From SAR116 cluster bacterium (GTDB lineage Bacteria > Pseudomonadota > Alphaproteobacteria > Puniceispirillales > UBA1172), in contig NZIT01000094.1 of NCBI GenBank assembly GCA_002691725.1, positions 1 through 9,445 of the forward strand: 9,445 bases of DNA. Reading direction: 5' to 3'. The position numbers were made by a program, and so were the translations under genes. Positions 1-7,002 of the stretch are shown piece by piece. How positions within the stretch are numbered: the first letter of the stretch is position 1; each line of letters begins with the position of its first letter. The notes beneath the pieces were generated by a model. It was not told the DNA's origin. It worked only from the letters and a program-made list of their open reading frames with translations, and searched no databases.

Positions 1-230
1 GCCTCAAACCCAGCATCACGCATAACCGTAGCACAGCCAAAATCCATTAAAGCCGACCGTATCCGAGGAAATGAGATGAGCTTCCGGCAATCAATATAGA
101 CAGGGCTTTTAGCGCCAGAGGTTAAGGTAAATGGCTCATCCGGGCGCAAATGAACAGCTTCTATTTCCAGCAACATACTCGCCGCTTGCTTTGCAATAAA
201 TGATTTTTTGGGGAAACTATTACTAAACAT
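1..230 (-). CDS. pyrE: Orotate phosphoribosyltransferase, N-terminal part (cut by left window edge)
   Basis: PyrE joins orotate and PRPP to give orotidine 5'-monophosphate, the fifth step of de novo pyrimidine synthesis, in the cytoplasm. Only the first 76 codons are in the window and the frame stays open to the left edge, so this is a partial gene and not a broken one. The translation begins [17 protein letters not shown]. It carries the substrate-binding stretch [17 protein letters not shown] at about residues 34-50, typical of alphaproteobacterial PyrE. The PRPP-binding motif lies beyond the edge. The ATG at 230-228 is preceded by GAGGAA (244-239) with 8 bases of spacing, which fixes the start. 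It follows pyrC by 52 bases on the same strand, so the two are probably co-transcribed with xsc. Confidence 0.9.
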   Translation of the reverse strand, partial: MFSNSFPKKSFIAKQAASMLLEIEAVHLRPDEPFTLTSGAKSPVYIDCRKLISFPRIRSALMDFGCATVMRDAGFE

Positions 231-282
231 TGTGGTTATTCCTCATCTGAGTCACCGATGACTACATTATTATCTATACCGT

Positions 283-1350
283 CTATTCTGTATCAGGGGC
301 AACAGACCAATAGATCGATCGCATCGGATCAAAAACAGTTACTGCCTCGCCGCCAGCATTTATCGGCGGCAGGATTCCAACCGGCGCATCATGGCGGATC
401 AGGGTTAGGGTTGACTGATTAATCGGCAGATTATAAAAGCCTGCACCGTTTATGCTAACAAACGGCTCAAGCCTATCAAGGCTATTGGCGTCATCAAAGA
501 CCTGCGCCAGGCATCCCATGGCAACTGGTGCTGTGTATATTCCTGCACATCCACATGGGCTGAGCTTGCCGCTATCAGGATGCGGTGCGCTGTCCGTCCC
601 CATAAAATATCTGCTATCACCCGATAGGGCGGCCGCAATCAAGGCATCACGATGAGTATTGCGTTTCGCCACTGGCAAACAGTAGTAATGCGGTCTAATG
701 CCGCCAGCCAGAATATGATTACGGGTGATCATTAAATGATGAACGGTAATCGTTGCGCCTAAAGTCAGCTCTCCTGATGACTGATCTCCTGATGCGCGAA
801 CATAGTCAACAGCATCTGACGTTGTGATATGTTCCATGATAATCCGCAGTTGTGGCAGCCGCCGCCGCAAAGGGTCTAACACATTATCAATGAACTGCTT
901 TTCACGATCAAAGATATCAACATCAGCATCAGTTACCTCACCATGAATGGCGAGCGGTAATCCAGCCTCTGCCATGGCTTCTAATTGCGGCATCACCTTA
1001 TTGATATCACGAACACCAGATGCCGAATTGGTTGTCGCCCCCGCCGGATATAGCTTGACAGCCAAGATCATGGCATCGGCAGCAGCAGCTTTAATTGTCT
1101 CAATTTGGGTATCTTCGGTTAAGTAAAGCGTCATAAAGGGCACAAAATCCATGCCCTTGGTAGCCGCCAAAATACGCTGACGATAGGCGGCGGCAGCGGC
1201 ACTATCAGTCACTGGCGGCACCAGATTAGGCATGATCATAGCTCGCCCAAAATGCCTTGCCGTATCAGGCGCAACAGCGGCCAACATAGCACCATCTCGC
1301 AGATGAAGGTGCCAGTCATCTGGCCGCCGTATAACAAGTGTTGTCGTCAT
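283..1350 (-). CDS. pyrC: Dihydroorotase, E. coli-type class II
   Basis: PyrC reversibly cyclises N-carbamoyl-aspartate to dihydroorotate, the third step of pyrimidine synthesis, using a two-zinc amidohydrolase centre. The product is 355 residues, close to the roughly 348 of the E. coli enzyme. Visible metal and active-site residues are H14 and H16 with R18 in HLHLRDG, the carbamylated lysine K99 in AVKLYP, H136 in AIHGE, H174 in MEHITT, D253 and H257 in GTDSAPH. Spacings K99-H136 and H136-H174 equal those of E. coli PyrC. The next segment is about six residues longer, exactly where a 15-bp duplication lies (770-799). Its ATG overlaps the xsc stop in ATGA, so translation is probably coupled to xsc, and pyrE follows 52 bases downstream. 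All catalytic residues are present, so the enzyme should be active. Confidence 0.96.
   Translation of the reverse strand: MTTTLVIRRPDDWHLHLRDGAMLAAVAPDTARHFGRAMIMPNLVPPVTDSAAAAAYRQRILAATKGMDFVPFMTLYLTEDTQIETIKAAAADAMILAVKLYPAGATTNSASGVRDINKVMPQLEAMAEAGLPLAIHGEVTDADVDIFDREKQFIDNVLDPLRRRLPQLRIIMEHITTSDAVDYVRASGDQSSGELTLGATITVHHLMITRNHILAGGIRPHYYCLPVAKRNTHRDALIAAALSGDSRYFMGTDSAPHPDSGKLSPCGCAGIYTAPVAMGCLAQVFDDANSLDRLEPFVSINGAGFYNLPINQSTLTLIRHDAPVGILPPINAGGEAVTVFDPMRSIYWSVAPDTE
770..799. repeat. 15-bp imperfect tandem duplication inside pyrC
   Basis: TCTCCTGATG occurs at 770-779 and again at 785-794. The two 15-base units (770-784 and 785-799) match at 12 of 15 positions. On the coding strand they encode the SGDQS-SGE stretch at about residues 187-194. 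The unit is five codons long, so the frame is kept. By eye, E. coli PyrC is about six residues shorter at this place. Confidence 0.7.
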
Positions 1351-3125
1351 GCTGGTTGTTGTGGCCGCATATCCGCAGGGTTAATGCCAGCAACTTCAAC
1401 TGGCTTTTTCATTGCATCACGGCGGAAAGGCTCACCCAATTCTTGATTGAGAATGACCTCAACAAAGGTCGTGACATTGTTGTTCATCTGATCATCAATG
1501 GCCGCCTTCAGCGCATTGGTGAGGTCTTCCATAGATGTCACACTAACCCCTTTCAGCCCACAGCCTTCGGCAACTTTGGCATAGCTGAGATGCGGATCAA
1601 GTTCCGTTCCAACAAAGTTATTATCATACCATAAGGTTGTGTTGCGCTTTTCCGCACCCCATTGATAATTGCGGAAAATGATCATGGTAATCGCGGGCCA
1701 GTCATCACGCCCACATGCGGTCATTTCATTCATAGAAATGCCAAAGGCACCATCACCAGCAAAGCCAACCACAGGCACATCCGGGCATCCAATTTTGGCG
1801 CCCAGAATTGCAGGAAAGCCATATCCGCACGGACCAAAAAGCCCTGGCGCAAGATATTTCCTGCCGTCCTCAAAGCTGGGATAGGCATTACCGATAGCGC
1901 AGTTATTGCCAATATCAGATGAGATAATGGCCTCTCTGGGGAGCGCTGATTGAATAGCACGCCATGCCATCCGCGGCGACATCCGATCAGGCTCTGTCTG
2001 GCGCGCATCGGCATTCCAGCTTGTCCCCGGATCATCATCCTCGTGATCAAGTGAGCTTAGCGTTTGCAGCCATGATGATTTCGCCATGTGAATAGCTGCT
2101 TTGCGATCAGCGCGATTGGTGTCTCCAGCATGGGCAGAAAGCGCATCCATAATGCCTGTTGTGACTTTTTTCGCATCGCCGCAAATACCGACCGTGACTT
2201 TCTTGGTCAGGCCAATGCGATCAGGGTTCATGTCCACCTGAATAATTCTGGCGTCTTTCGGCCAATAATCAATGCCATATCCGGGCAAGGTTGAAAACGG
2301 ATTAAGCCGCGTTCCTAATGCCAAAACAACATCTGCTTTCGCGATTAATTCCATTGCCGCGCGGGAGCCATTATAGCCAAGCGGCCCAACCCCCAGCTCA
2401 TGACTGCCGGGGAAGCTGTCATTATGCTGATAGCCAGATGCCACAGGCGCATCCAGCCGTTCTGCCAGTTTAGCAACTTCGGGGATAGCGCCGCTTAGAA
2501 CAACGCCTGCGCCTGACAAGATAACCGGAAATGATGCCTCAGATAAAAGATCAGCCGCTGCAACAATCGCATCAGCACCACCAGCAGGGCGCTCAAAGCG
2601 AACAATTGGCGGCATTTCAATATCAATAACCTGCGTCCAGTAATCTCTTGGCATATTGATCTGCGCAGGCGCACTGGCGCGATGCGCTTGTTCAATAACA
2701 CGGTTCAGCACCTCAGCAACACGTGACGGGTCACGCACTTCTTCTTGATAACACACCATATCTTCAAATAGCGCCATTTGTTCAACTTCTTGAAATCCAC
2801 CTTGGCCAATCGTTTTGTTGGCGGCTTGCGGCGTCACCAGCAAAAGCGGAGTGTGGTTCCAATATGCGGTTTTGATGGCGGTAACAAAGTTCGTAATCCC
2901 TGGGCCATTCTGCGCGATACACATGGACATTTTGCCAGTCGCGCGGGTATAGCCATCAGCCATGATGCCACCATTATTTTCATGAGCAACATCCCAAAAA
3001 CGAATGCCCGCCTTAGGAAATAAATCAGAAATAGGCATAAAAGCAGAGCCTATAATTCCAAAAGCTTGTTCTATTCCATGCATTTGTAGAACTTTTACAA
3101 ATGCTTCTTCTGTGGTCATCTTCAT
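1347..3125 (-). CDS. xsc: Sulfoacetaldehyde acetyltransferase (thiamine diphosphate enzyme)
   Basis: Xsc converts sulfoacetaldehyde plus phosphate to acetyl phosphate and sulfite. It is the desulfonating step in the breakdown of taurine, isethionate and similar C2 sulfonates. The 592-residue length is usual. The three ThDP-family domains are present: an N-terminal PYR domain with [18 protein letters not shown] (about 23-40) and the catalytic glutamate E49 in AHEN; a central domain (about 185-330); and a C-terminal PP domain with G457-D458-G459 leading to N486. The stretch [19 protein letters not shown] (from 486) and FVGTELD separate Xsc from acetolactate synthase and other relatives. The ATG at 3125 has GAGGAA (3136-3131) five bases upstream. 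It is the first gene of the apparent xsc-pyrC-pyrE transcript and overlaps pyrC by four bases. No pta, the usual partner that turns acetyl phosphate into acetyl-CoA, is in the window. Confidence 0.95.
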   Translation of the reverse strand: MKMTTEEAFVKVLQMHGIEQAFGIIGSAFMPISDLFPKAGIRFWDVAHENNGGIMADGYTRATGKMSMCIAQNGPGITNFVTAIKTAYWNHTPLLLVTPQAANKTIGQGGFQEVEQMALFEDMVCYQEEVRDPSRVAEVLNRVIEQAHRASAPAQINMPRDYWTQVIDIEMPPIVRFERPAGGADAIVAAADLLSEASFPVILSGAGVVLSGAIPEVAKLAERLDAPVASGYQHNDSFPGSHELGVGPLGYNGSRAAMELIAKADVVLALGTRLNPFSTLPGYGIDYWPKDARIIQVDMNPDRIGLTKKVTVGICGDAKKVTTGIMDALSAHAGDTNRADRKAAIHMAKSSWLQTLSSLDHEDDDPGTSWNADARQTEPDRMSPRMAWRAIQSALPREAIISSDIGNNCAIGNAYPSFEDGRKYLAPGLFGPCGYGFPAILGAKIGCPDVPVVGFAGDGAFGISMNEMTACGRDDWPAITMIIFRNYQWGAEKRNTTLWYDNNFVGTELDPHLSYAKVAEGCGLKGVSVTSMEDLTNALKAAIDDQMNNNVTTFVEVILNQELGEPFRRDAMKKPVEVAGINPADMRPQQPA

Positions 3126-3255
3126 AGCAGTTCCTCACATAGCGTGTTAAATTGTATATTCATTTACGACTAGCACCATTACCCTCTGCGATAAAGGCAT
3201 ATAAAGCAAAAATACTATCGTGGACTTGAACTACTTATGGGCTATATCAGAAAAA
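3126..3255. promoter_or_regulatory. Divergent promoter region between xsc and the SDR gene
   Basis: This is the only non-coding stretch of the window from which transcripts could leave in both directions. Possible -10 boxes are TATACA on the minus strand (3158-3153, about 28 bases before the xsc start) and TATAAA on the plus strand (3200-3205, about 50 bases before the SDR ATG). I find no convincing -35 element at 16-18 bases from either, and no clear inverted repeat or RpoE-type motif. Promoter activity is inferred mainly from the gene layout. Confidence 0.4.
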
Positions 3256-4023
3256 ATGACAATCAAAAATCCGACACAAAATATTCATGCTTTTATCACT
3301 GGCGTATCATCAGGAATTGGCCGTGCGCTAGCCGAAAGGATGCTCGATCAAGGGATGCAGGTGTCCGGCATGGCAAGACGCGGGGAAGCGTTAAAATCCC
3401 TGGAAGATCAATATGATCAGTTTCTTGGTATCACAGATGATGTCGCCGATAGTAAAGCTGTTGCTAATGCGGTTAAGGCGGCGGAAAAACACTTTGGTGC
3501 GATCAATCAGGCGATATGTAATGCTGGCATATATATCCCACAATCAGACTTGAGTATTGATCCTGCCGTATTCCGTCAGCAAATGGAGATCAATTACTTA
3601 GGTCAAGTCAATGTCCTTGCGGCAATACTGCCCCTTATGGAAGCAAGGCAAAGCGGGCATATTGTTCTGCTATCTTCGGTGGCTGGCTGGCGCGGCTTGC
3701 CACTTGCCGCCAGCTACGGCCCAACCAAGGCGGCCAGCATATCGCTTGCTGAATCGCTATATTTTTTCTGCCGCCAGAAGAATATCAAACTGCAAGTGAT
3801 CTGCCCCGGATTTGTTGAGACAGAGGCTACTGCCCAAAATACGTTTCGCATGCCCATGCTGATGACACCGCCCCAAGCCGCAAAAGCGATCATGAAGGGC
3901 ATGAGGTCACCACGATTTATGATCAGCTTTCCGTTTATGTTTGCCCTTAGTCTGAAAATCCTTCGGATTATGCCGCATGGCTTGTATTTTTGGCTGACCA
4001 AACGCATCACAGGACAGCCGTGA
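3256..4023 (+). CDS. Short-chain dehydrogenase/reductase of the Cfa/ChrR-type cluster
   Basis: This is a classical SDR oxidoreductase of 255 residues, presumably using NAD(P)H on an unidentified, perhaps lipid-linked, carbonyl or alcohol. Numbered from the ATG at 3256, it has the cofactor motif TGVSSGIG (15-22), the acidic DDV (61-63), NAG (89-91), the tetrad N113, S141, Y154 and K158, and PG before VETEAT. The C-terminal tail (FPFMFALSLKILRIMPHGLYF) is hydrophobic and basic and may touch the membrane. An in-frame GTG at 3220 would add 12 residues. Neither start has a strong Shine-Dalgarno sequence, and 3256 is preferred because it places the Rossmann motif at the usual distance. The stop overlaps the next gene in GTGA. 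Homologues sit beside cfa, DUF1365 and NTF2-like genes in many alphaproteobacteria, which suggests a joint role. The substrate cannot be read from the sequence. Confidence 0.88.
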   Translation: MTIKNPTQNIHAFITGVSSGIGRALAERMLDQGMQVSGMARRGEALKSLEDQYDQFLGITDDVADSKAVANAVKAAEKHFGAINQAICNAGIYIPQSDLSIDPAVFRQQMEINYLGQVNVLAAILPLMEARQSGHIVLLSSVAGWRGLPLAASYGPTKAASISLAESLYFFCRQKNIKLQVICPGFVETEATAQNTFRMPMLMTPPQAAKAIMKGMRSPRFMISFPFMFALSLKILRIMPHGLYFWLTKRITGQP

Positions 4024-4514
4024 TCATGGCCGAAATCATGACAGATCAGGCAACGCCCAATCCAACTACGCCAAGACATGAGATTGCCCATGCGTATCGC
4101 AGCGCATTTGAGCAGCTGACGCCTGACACACTCGATGATCTGATCAATTTAGCGGCACCAGATATTGTTTTCACCGATCCCTTTAATACAGCACATGGTA
4201 GAGATGAATTTCGCCGCGTCTTTCAGCATATGTTTGATACATGTGAGGCGCCTCAATTCACCGTTACCGAAATCGCGATTGGCAAGGCGGCGGTTTATAT
4301 GCGCTGGGTCATGACTGGTCAGATAAAAGGCAAAACAGCGCTGGCGCTTAACCTCAATGGCATGTCTGAGCTGCATTTTGATGCAAATGGTCTCATCAAA
4401 AAGCATATCGACCATTGGGATAGCGCCAGCCAGTTACTGCAACACTTGCCCTATATTGGGTGGATTACGCGGCGGATATTGCGACTGTTTCAGATCAAGA
4501 TGCAAAAACGCTGA
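4020..4514 (+). CDS. NTF2-like / SnoaL-fold protein
   Basis: A 164-residue protein of the nuclear-transport-factor-2-like superfamily, a cone-shaped fold used by small isomerases, cyclases and binding proteins. The features seen are an N-terminal helix region (HEIAHAYRSAFEQL, about 20-33), the strand VFTDPFN followed by GRDEFRRVF (about 50-68), the strand AVYMRWVMTG (91-100), and HIDHWDSASQLLQHLPYIGW (129-148). The last is typical of family members beside SDR and cfa genes. The tail is strongly basic. GTG at 4020 overlaps the SDR stop and lies five bases after AGGA (4011-4014), so it is chosen. ATG at 4026 or 4038 would also fit and would remove 2 or 6 residues. Function is unknown; it probably assists the SDR enzyme or binds the same lipid substrate. 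Confidence 0.82.
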   Translation: MIMAEIMTDQATPNPTTPRHEIAHAYRSAFEQLTPDTLDDLINLAAPDIVFTDPFNTAHGRDEFRRVFQHMFDTCEAPQFTVTEIAIGKAAVYMRWVMTGQIKGKTALALNLNGMSELHFDANGLIKKHIDHWDSASQLLQHLPYIGWITRRILRLFQIKMQKR

Positions 4515-4530
4515 TAACCGCTATTTTTGC
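4502..4530. terminator. Possible weak bidirectional terminator between convergent genes
   Basis: GCAAAAA (4502-4508) and TTTTTGC (4524-4530) form a 7-base inverted repeat with a 15-base loop. It spans both stop codons and gives a short T-run in each direction. A second small option is CCGC...GCGG around 4519-4533. Both stems are short or AT-rich, so this is a suggestion supported mainly by position: the two convergent genes have only six bases between them. Confidence 0.25.
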
Positions 4531-4961
4531 GGATGAAAGCTGATCAACACATCACCAACCCAGATGCCCCATTTTGTTAACCGCGCCCGATTGACAAGCA
4601 CACCATCAGGCTGTTCCACCATGACATCATCAAAGCGGATGTTAATCTTGCGCTTGCCAACAGGCAAGGCAAATTGATAGCGCCAGATCAGGGCATTGCC
4701 ATCTATATATCCGGCAGCCTCACCAATAACGCCATCGGCCTTGCCGGTGAAGTGATGATCAGCTGTTTTTGTCACGATCCAGCGCCGGCTTTCTGTCTCA
4801 CCATCATCATAAAGGAAATCTTCATCCAGAACGAAGCCATTGGCCTGCGGGGTTGCGACAATATCAACATCAAAGCGGCGGCGGATCACGCCTTTGCGGT
4901 CAATGAAACAGCCCGTTGCCTTAAATTGACCATCAAAATATTGGCAAGGATCAAAAGCCAC
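4521..4961 (-). CDS. DUF3833 family protein
   Basis: A 146-residue protein resembling the DUF3833 family. The matching features are the FDGQFKATGCFIDRKG opening (about 9-24), RRRFDVDI (28-34), the middle DEDFLYDDGETESRRW (46-61), and a C-terminal part with MVEQPDGVLVNRARLTKWG. The family has no proven biochemical role. Members are repeatedly found beside cfa, DUF1365 and flavin oxidoreductase genes, and a lipocalin-like lipid-binding role is only a guess. The start is GTG at 4961, sharing its first base with the cfa stop (TAGTG), so translation is probably coupled to cfa. No Shine-Dalgarno sequence is obvious. As read, the protein starts directly in the conserved domain with no signal peptide or lipobox, which would place it in the cytoplasm. 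It is the last gene of the minus-strand cluster. Confidence 0.85.
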   Translation of the reverse strand: MAFDPCQYFDGQFKATGCFIDRKGVIRRRFDVDIVATPQANGFVLDEDFLYDDGETESRRWIVTKTADHHFTGKADGVIGEAAGYIDGNALIWRYQFALPVGKRKINIRFDDVMVEQPDGVLVNRARLTKWGIWVGDVLISFHPQK

Positions 4962-6145
4962 TAGCTTAACTTTCGCTTTAACAGGACATGTTTGACATCA
5001 ATATAGCCAGTGCGGAAGCCGCCTTCGCAATACATCAGATAAAGCTCCCACATGCGCTTAAACTTCTCATCAAATCCCATATCGGCAATATGCTCCCATG
5101 ATTTCCAAAACTGATCCCGCCACATGGCTAATGTTTTAGCGTAATCAAGCCCGAAGCCGTCAACGGATTTAAGCTCAAGCCCTGTTTTATTGAAAATTGG
5201 ATTGAGCAACGTCAAGGCTGGCAACATGCCGCCCGGGAAAATATAACGCTGAATAAAATCAGGCTCTGATCGGTAATAGTCATAATTCTCATCATTAATC
5301 GTGATCATCTGTATGACCGCTTTACCATCAGGCTTAAGGCTATTGGATAGGGTTTGAAAATAAGATGGCCAGAACGCCTCGCCAACCGCTTCAATCATTT
5401 CAATAGATACAATACTGTCAAATTTGCCCTTAATATCACGATAATCAAGCAGCTGAATATTGACCAAATGTGATAATCCAGCCTTATCAATACGCGCTTT
5501 CGCAAAATCATATTGCTCTTGTGAGATGGTGATAGCTGTTACCTCAGCCGCATATTCAGCGGCAGCATATTCAGCAAATCCGCCCCAGCCACATCCGACT
5601 TCCAGCACTTTGCTGCCTTTGCCAATGCCAGCAAGTTCAGCAACCCGCGCATATTTATTCTGCTGGGCCTTATAGAGATCATCAGCATTATTGCCGAAAT
5701 ATGCTGATGAATATGTCATGCTTTGATCAAGCCAAGTCGAATAAAACTGATTACCCAAATCATAGTGATAGGAAATGTTGCGGCGCGACCCTGTCTTATT
5801 GTTGCGATTGCGCCAGTGCTGCCATTTCAGAAACATCTTACGAATAAAGCCAAAGCCTGCGCCTTTATCAATAACATCATGCTGAACAGATGCCAGCTCA
5901 ATGACTTTGACCAAATTAGGGCTGCTGATATAGCCCATCATATAGGCCTCACAAAACCCCATTTGCGCATGTTTGAGGATCATGCTAATGGCGCGCCGAT
6001 CATGGCAAATCAGCTCTGCTTCAGGGCCATCCATCTGCCCTTTGAAATGATGCGAAGCACCATCAGCCATGGTTAGTGTTAATGATCCTTTGCGGAGGCG
6101 GCTACATAATCGGATAAATAACCAGTTTTGCAATCTTGATGTCAT
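4961..6145 (-). CDS. Cyclopropane-fatty-acyl-phospholipid synthase-like SAM methyltransferase
   Basis: A 394-residue SAM-dependent enzyme of the Cfa/mycolic acid cyclopropane synthase family, which acts on double bonds of acyl chains already in membrane phospholipids. It has an N-terminal lipid-binding domain (about 1-110), YHYDLGNQFY (126-135), MTYSSAYF (143-150), the SAM motif VLEVGCGWGG (180-189), EMIEAVGE (249-256), YIFPGGMLP (301-309) and MYCEGGFRTGYIDVKH near the end. Aligned by eye with E. coli Cfa, E239 is kept as E252, but the bicarbonate ligands C139 and H266 appear as S147 and Q279. It may therefore make a methylated or other product and not a cyclopropane. AAGGG upstream of ATG 6145 is a plausible ribosome site. 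The gene starts 32 bases after DUF1365 and overlaps DUF3833. Relatives in RpoE/ChrR regulons take part in furan fatty acid synthesis, so no cfa symbol is given. Confidence 0.92.
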   Translation of the reverse strand: MTSRLQNWLFIRLCSRLRKGSLTLTMADGASHHFKGQMDGPEAELICHDRRAISMILKHAQMGFCEAYMMGYISSPNLVKVIELASVQHDVIDKGAGFGFIRKMFLKWQHWRNRNNKTGSRRNISYHYDLGNQFYSTWLDQSMTYSSAYFGNNADDLYKAQQNKYARVAELAGIGKGSKVLEVGCGWGGFAEYAAAEYAAEVTAITISQEQYDFAKARIDKAGLSHLVNIQLLDYRDIKGKFDSIVSIEMIEAVGEAFWPSYFQTLSNSLKPDGKAVIQMITINDENYDYYRSEPDFIQRYIFPGGMLPALTLLNPIFNKTGLELKSVDGFGLDYAKTLAMWRDQFWKSWEHIADMGFDEKFKRMWELYLMYCEGGFRTGYIDVKHVLLKRKLS

Positions 6146-6177
6146 CGCATTTAACCCTTAACCAAAATATCAGGATA

Positions 6178-7002
6178 TTATCTTGGTCTGTTTTTCTTCA
6201 ATACAGTTTTCGACCATGGCTGTTCAGGCGGCACAGGTCTTGAGAAATAACGTACACGTTTCCACCAGAGTTTCAATGCCTCTACATGGATTGAAACAAA
6301 AGGTCGCATCGGCAACTGCCTCAAGCTGATAACATGCTTTAAGATACTAAGCCCTGTCAAAGGGGTTAATACGCCCCGCAAAACCGCTAGCAAGGCTGGC
6401 TTGTTATTGATGCTGTAAGCAACCATCACTTGCATTCTGGTTTTCGCATGCCGAAATGACAACTGATATTCGCCTTCAACAGGGAAAAAGGGCGATACAT
6501 AAAACCGTTTTTCCGTCACATGAACCGGCCGCGCGCCAGTAGTTTCTGCAGCATCTTCTGGGGCATGATCATGCGCAACATAGGTATGTTTTTCGCCAAA
6601 GGTATTGCTGACCTCATAGACTGTCATGACAATCTGGTCAGAAGCATCACTCGCCACATAAACCGACAAGGGATTAAAGACTGCACCAAGTATTCGCGGA
6701 AAGGTCAGCAAGCGCACATGGGCAATTTTCGTCTCCGGGATAACCTCTGCTGCCAGCTCTCGAATATATTGCGCTAATGGCATGACATAGCGCCTCGCAT
6801 GAAAATTAGGGCCGTAATCCTTTTCCCTAAAAGACAAAAGATTAAATCGGTTAACCGAAAATAACCAGCTGGCATGATTGGCCTCTGCCAGATCATCAAG
6901 GTCTATCCATAGCGACAGACCTTTTCTTTTGAGGTAATGCGATGGCTTACCATAGCGCGTGTGAGAAATATCAGATAAGACCAGCATAACTGGTGACATC
7001 AT
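6178..7002 (-). CDS. DUF1365 family protein
   Basis: A 274-residue DUF1365 protein. Family marks are the N-terminal SDISHTRYGKPSHYLKRKG with WIDLDDL (about 10-38), NRFNLLSF (51-58), the core FNPLSVYVA (109-117), YEVSNTFGEKHTY (129-141) and EKRFYVSPFF (164-173). Biochemistry is not settled for the family. It almost always accompanies an FAD-dependent amine-oxidase-like protein and a Cfa-like methyltransferase, as here, so it very likely takes part in the same acyl-chain modification. The ATG at 7002 overlaps the stop of the flavoprotein gene in ATGA and has GAGGTT (7016-7011) eight bases upstream. The second ATG at 6999 is less well spaced. Hydrophobic stretches exist (for example ALLAVLRGVLTPLTGLSIL) but none is a clear membrane anchor. 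Confidence 0.92.
   Translation of the reverse strand: MMSPVMLVLSDISHTRYGKPSHYLKRKGLSLWIDLDDLAEANHASWLFSVNRFNLLSFREKDYGPNFHARRYVMPLAQYIRELAAEVIPETKIAHVRLLTFPRILGAVFNPLSVYVASDASDQIVMTVYEVSNTFGEKHTYVAHDHAPEDAAETTGARPVHVTEKRFYVSPFFPVEGEYQLSFRHAKTRMQVMVAYSINNKPALLAVLRGVLTPLTGLSILKHVISLRQLPMRPFVSIHVEALKLWWKRVRYFSRPVPPEQPWSKTVLKKNRPR

Noticed and set aside
250..263. Small perfect hairpin AGTCA-CCGA-TGACT in the pyrC-pyrE spacer, considered as a terminator or attenuator.
   Set aside because: The stem is only five bases, no T-run follows on the transcribed strand, and no leader peptide is visible.
1347..3125. Acetolactate synthase large subunit as an alternative to Xsc.
   Set aside because: The Xsc-type stretches [15 protein letters not shown] and [10 protein letters not shown] with FVGTELD are present, and no ilvN-like small subunit gene is nearby.
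3220..3255. Upstream GTG start adding 12 residues to the SDR protein.
   Set aside because: It has no Shine-Dalgarno sequence, and the added residues do not resemble an SDR N-terminus. It cannot be fully excluded.
5550..5575. A third 15-base-period direct repeat, GCATATTCAGC twice, in the Cfa-like gene.
   Set aside because: It encodes EYAAAEYAAE, and Cfa relatives commonly have a similar EYAA-x-EY pattern after the SAM motif without extra length. There is no sign of an insertion, so it is explained by the protein sequence.
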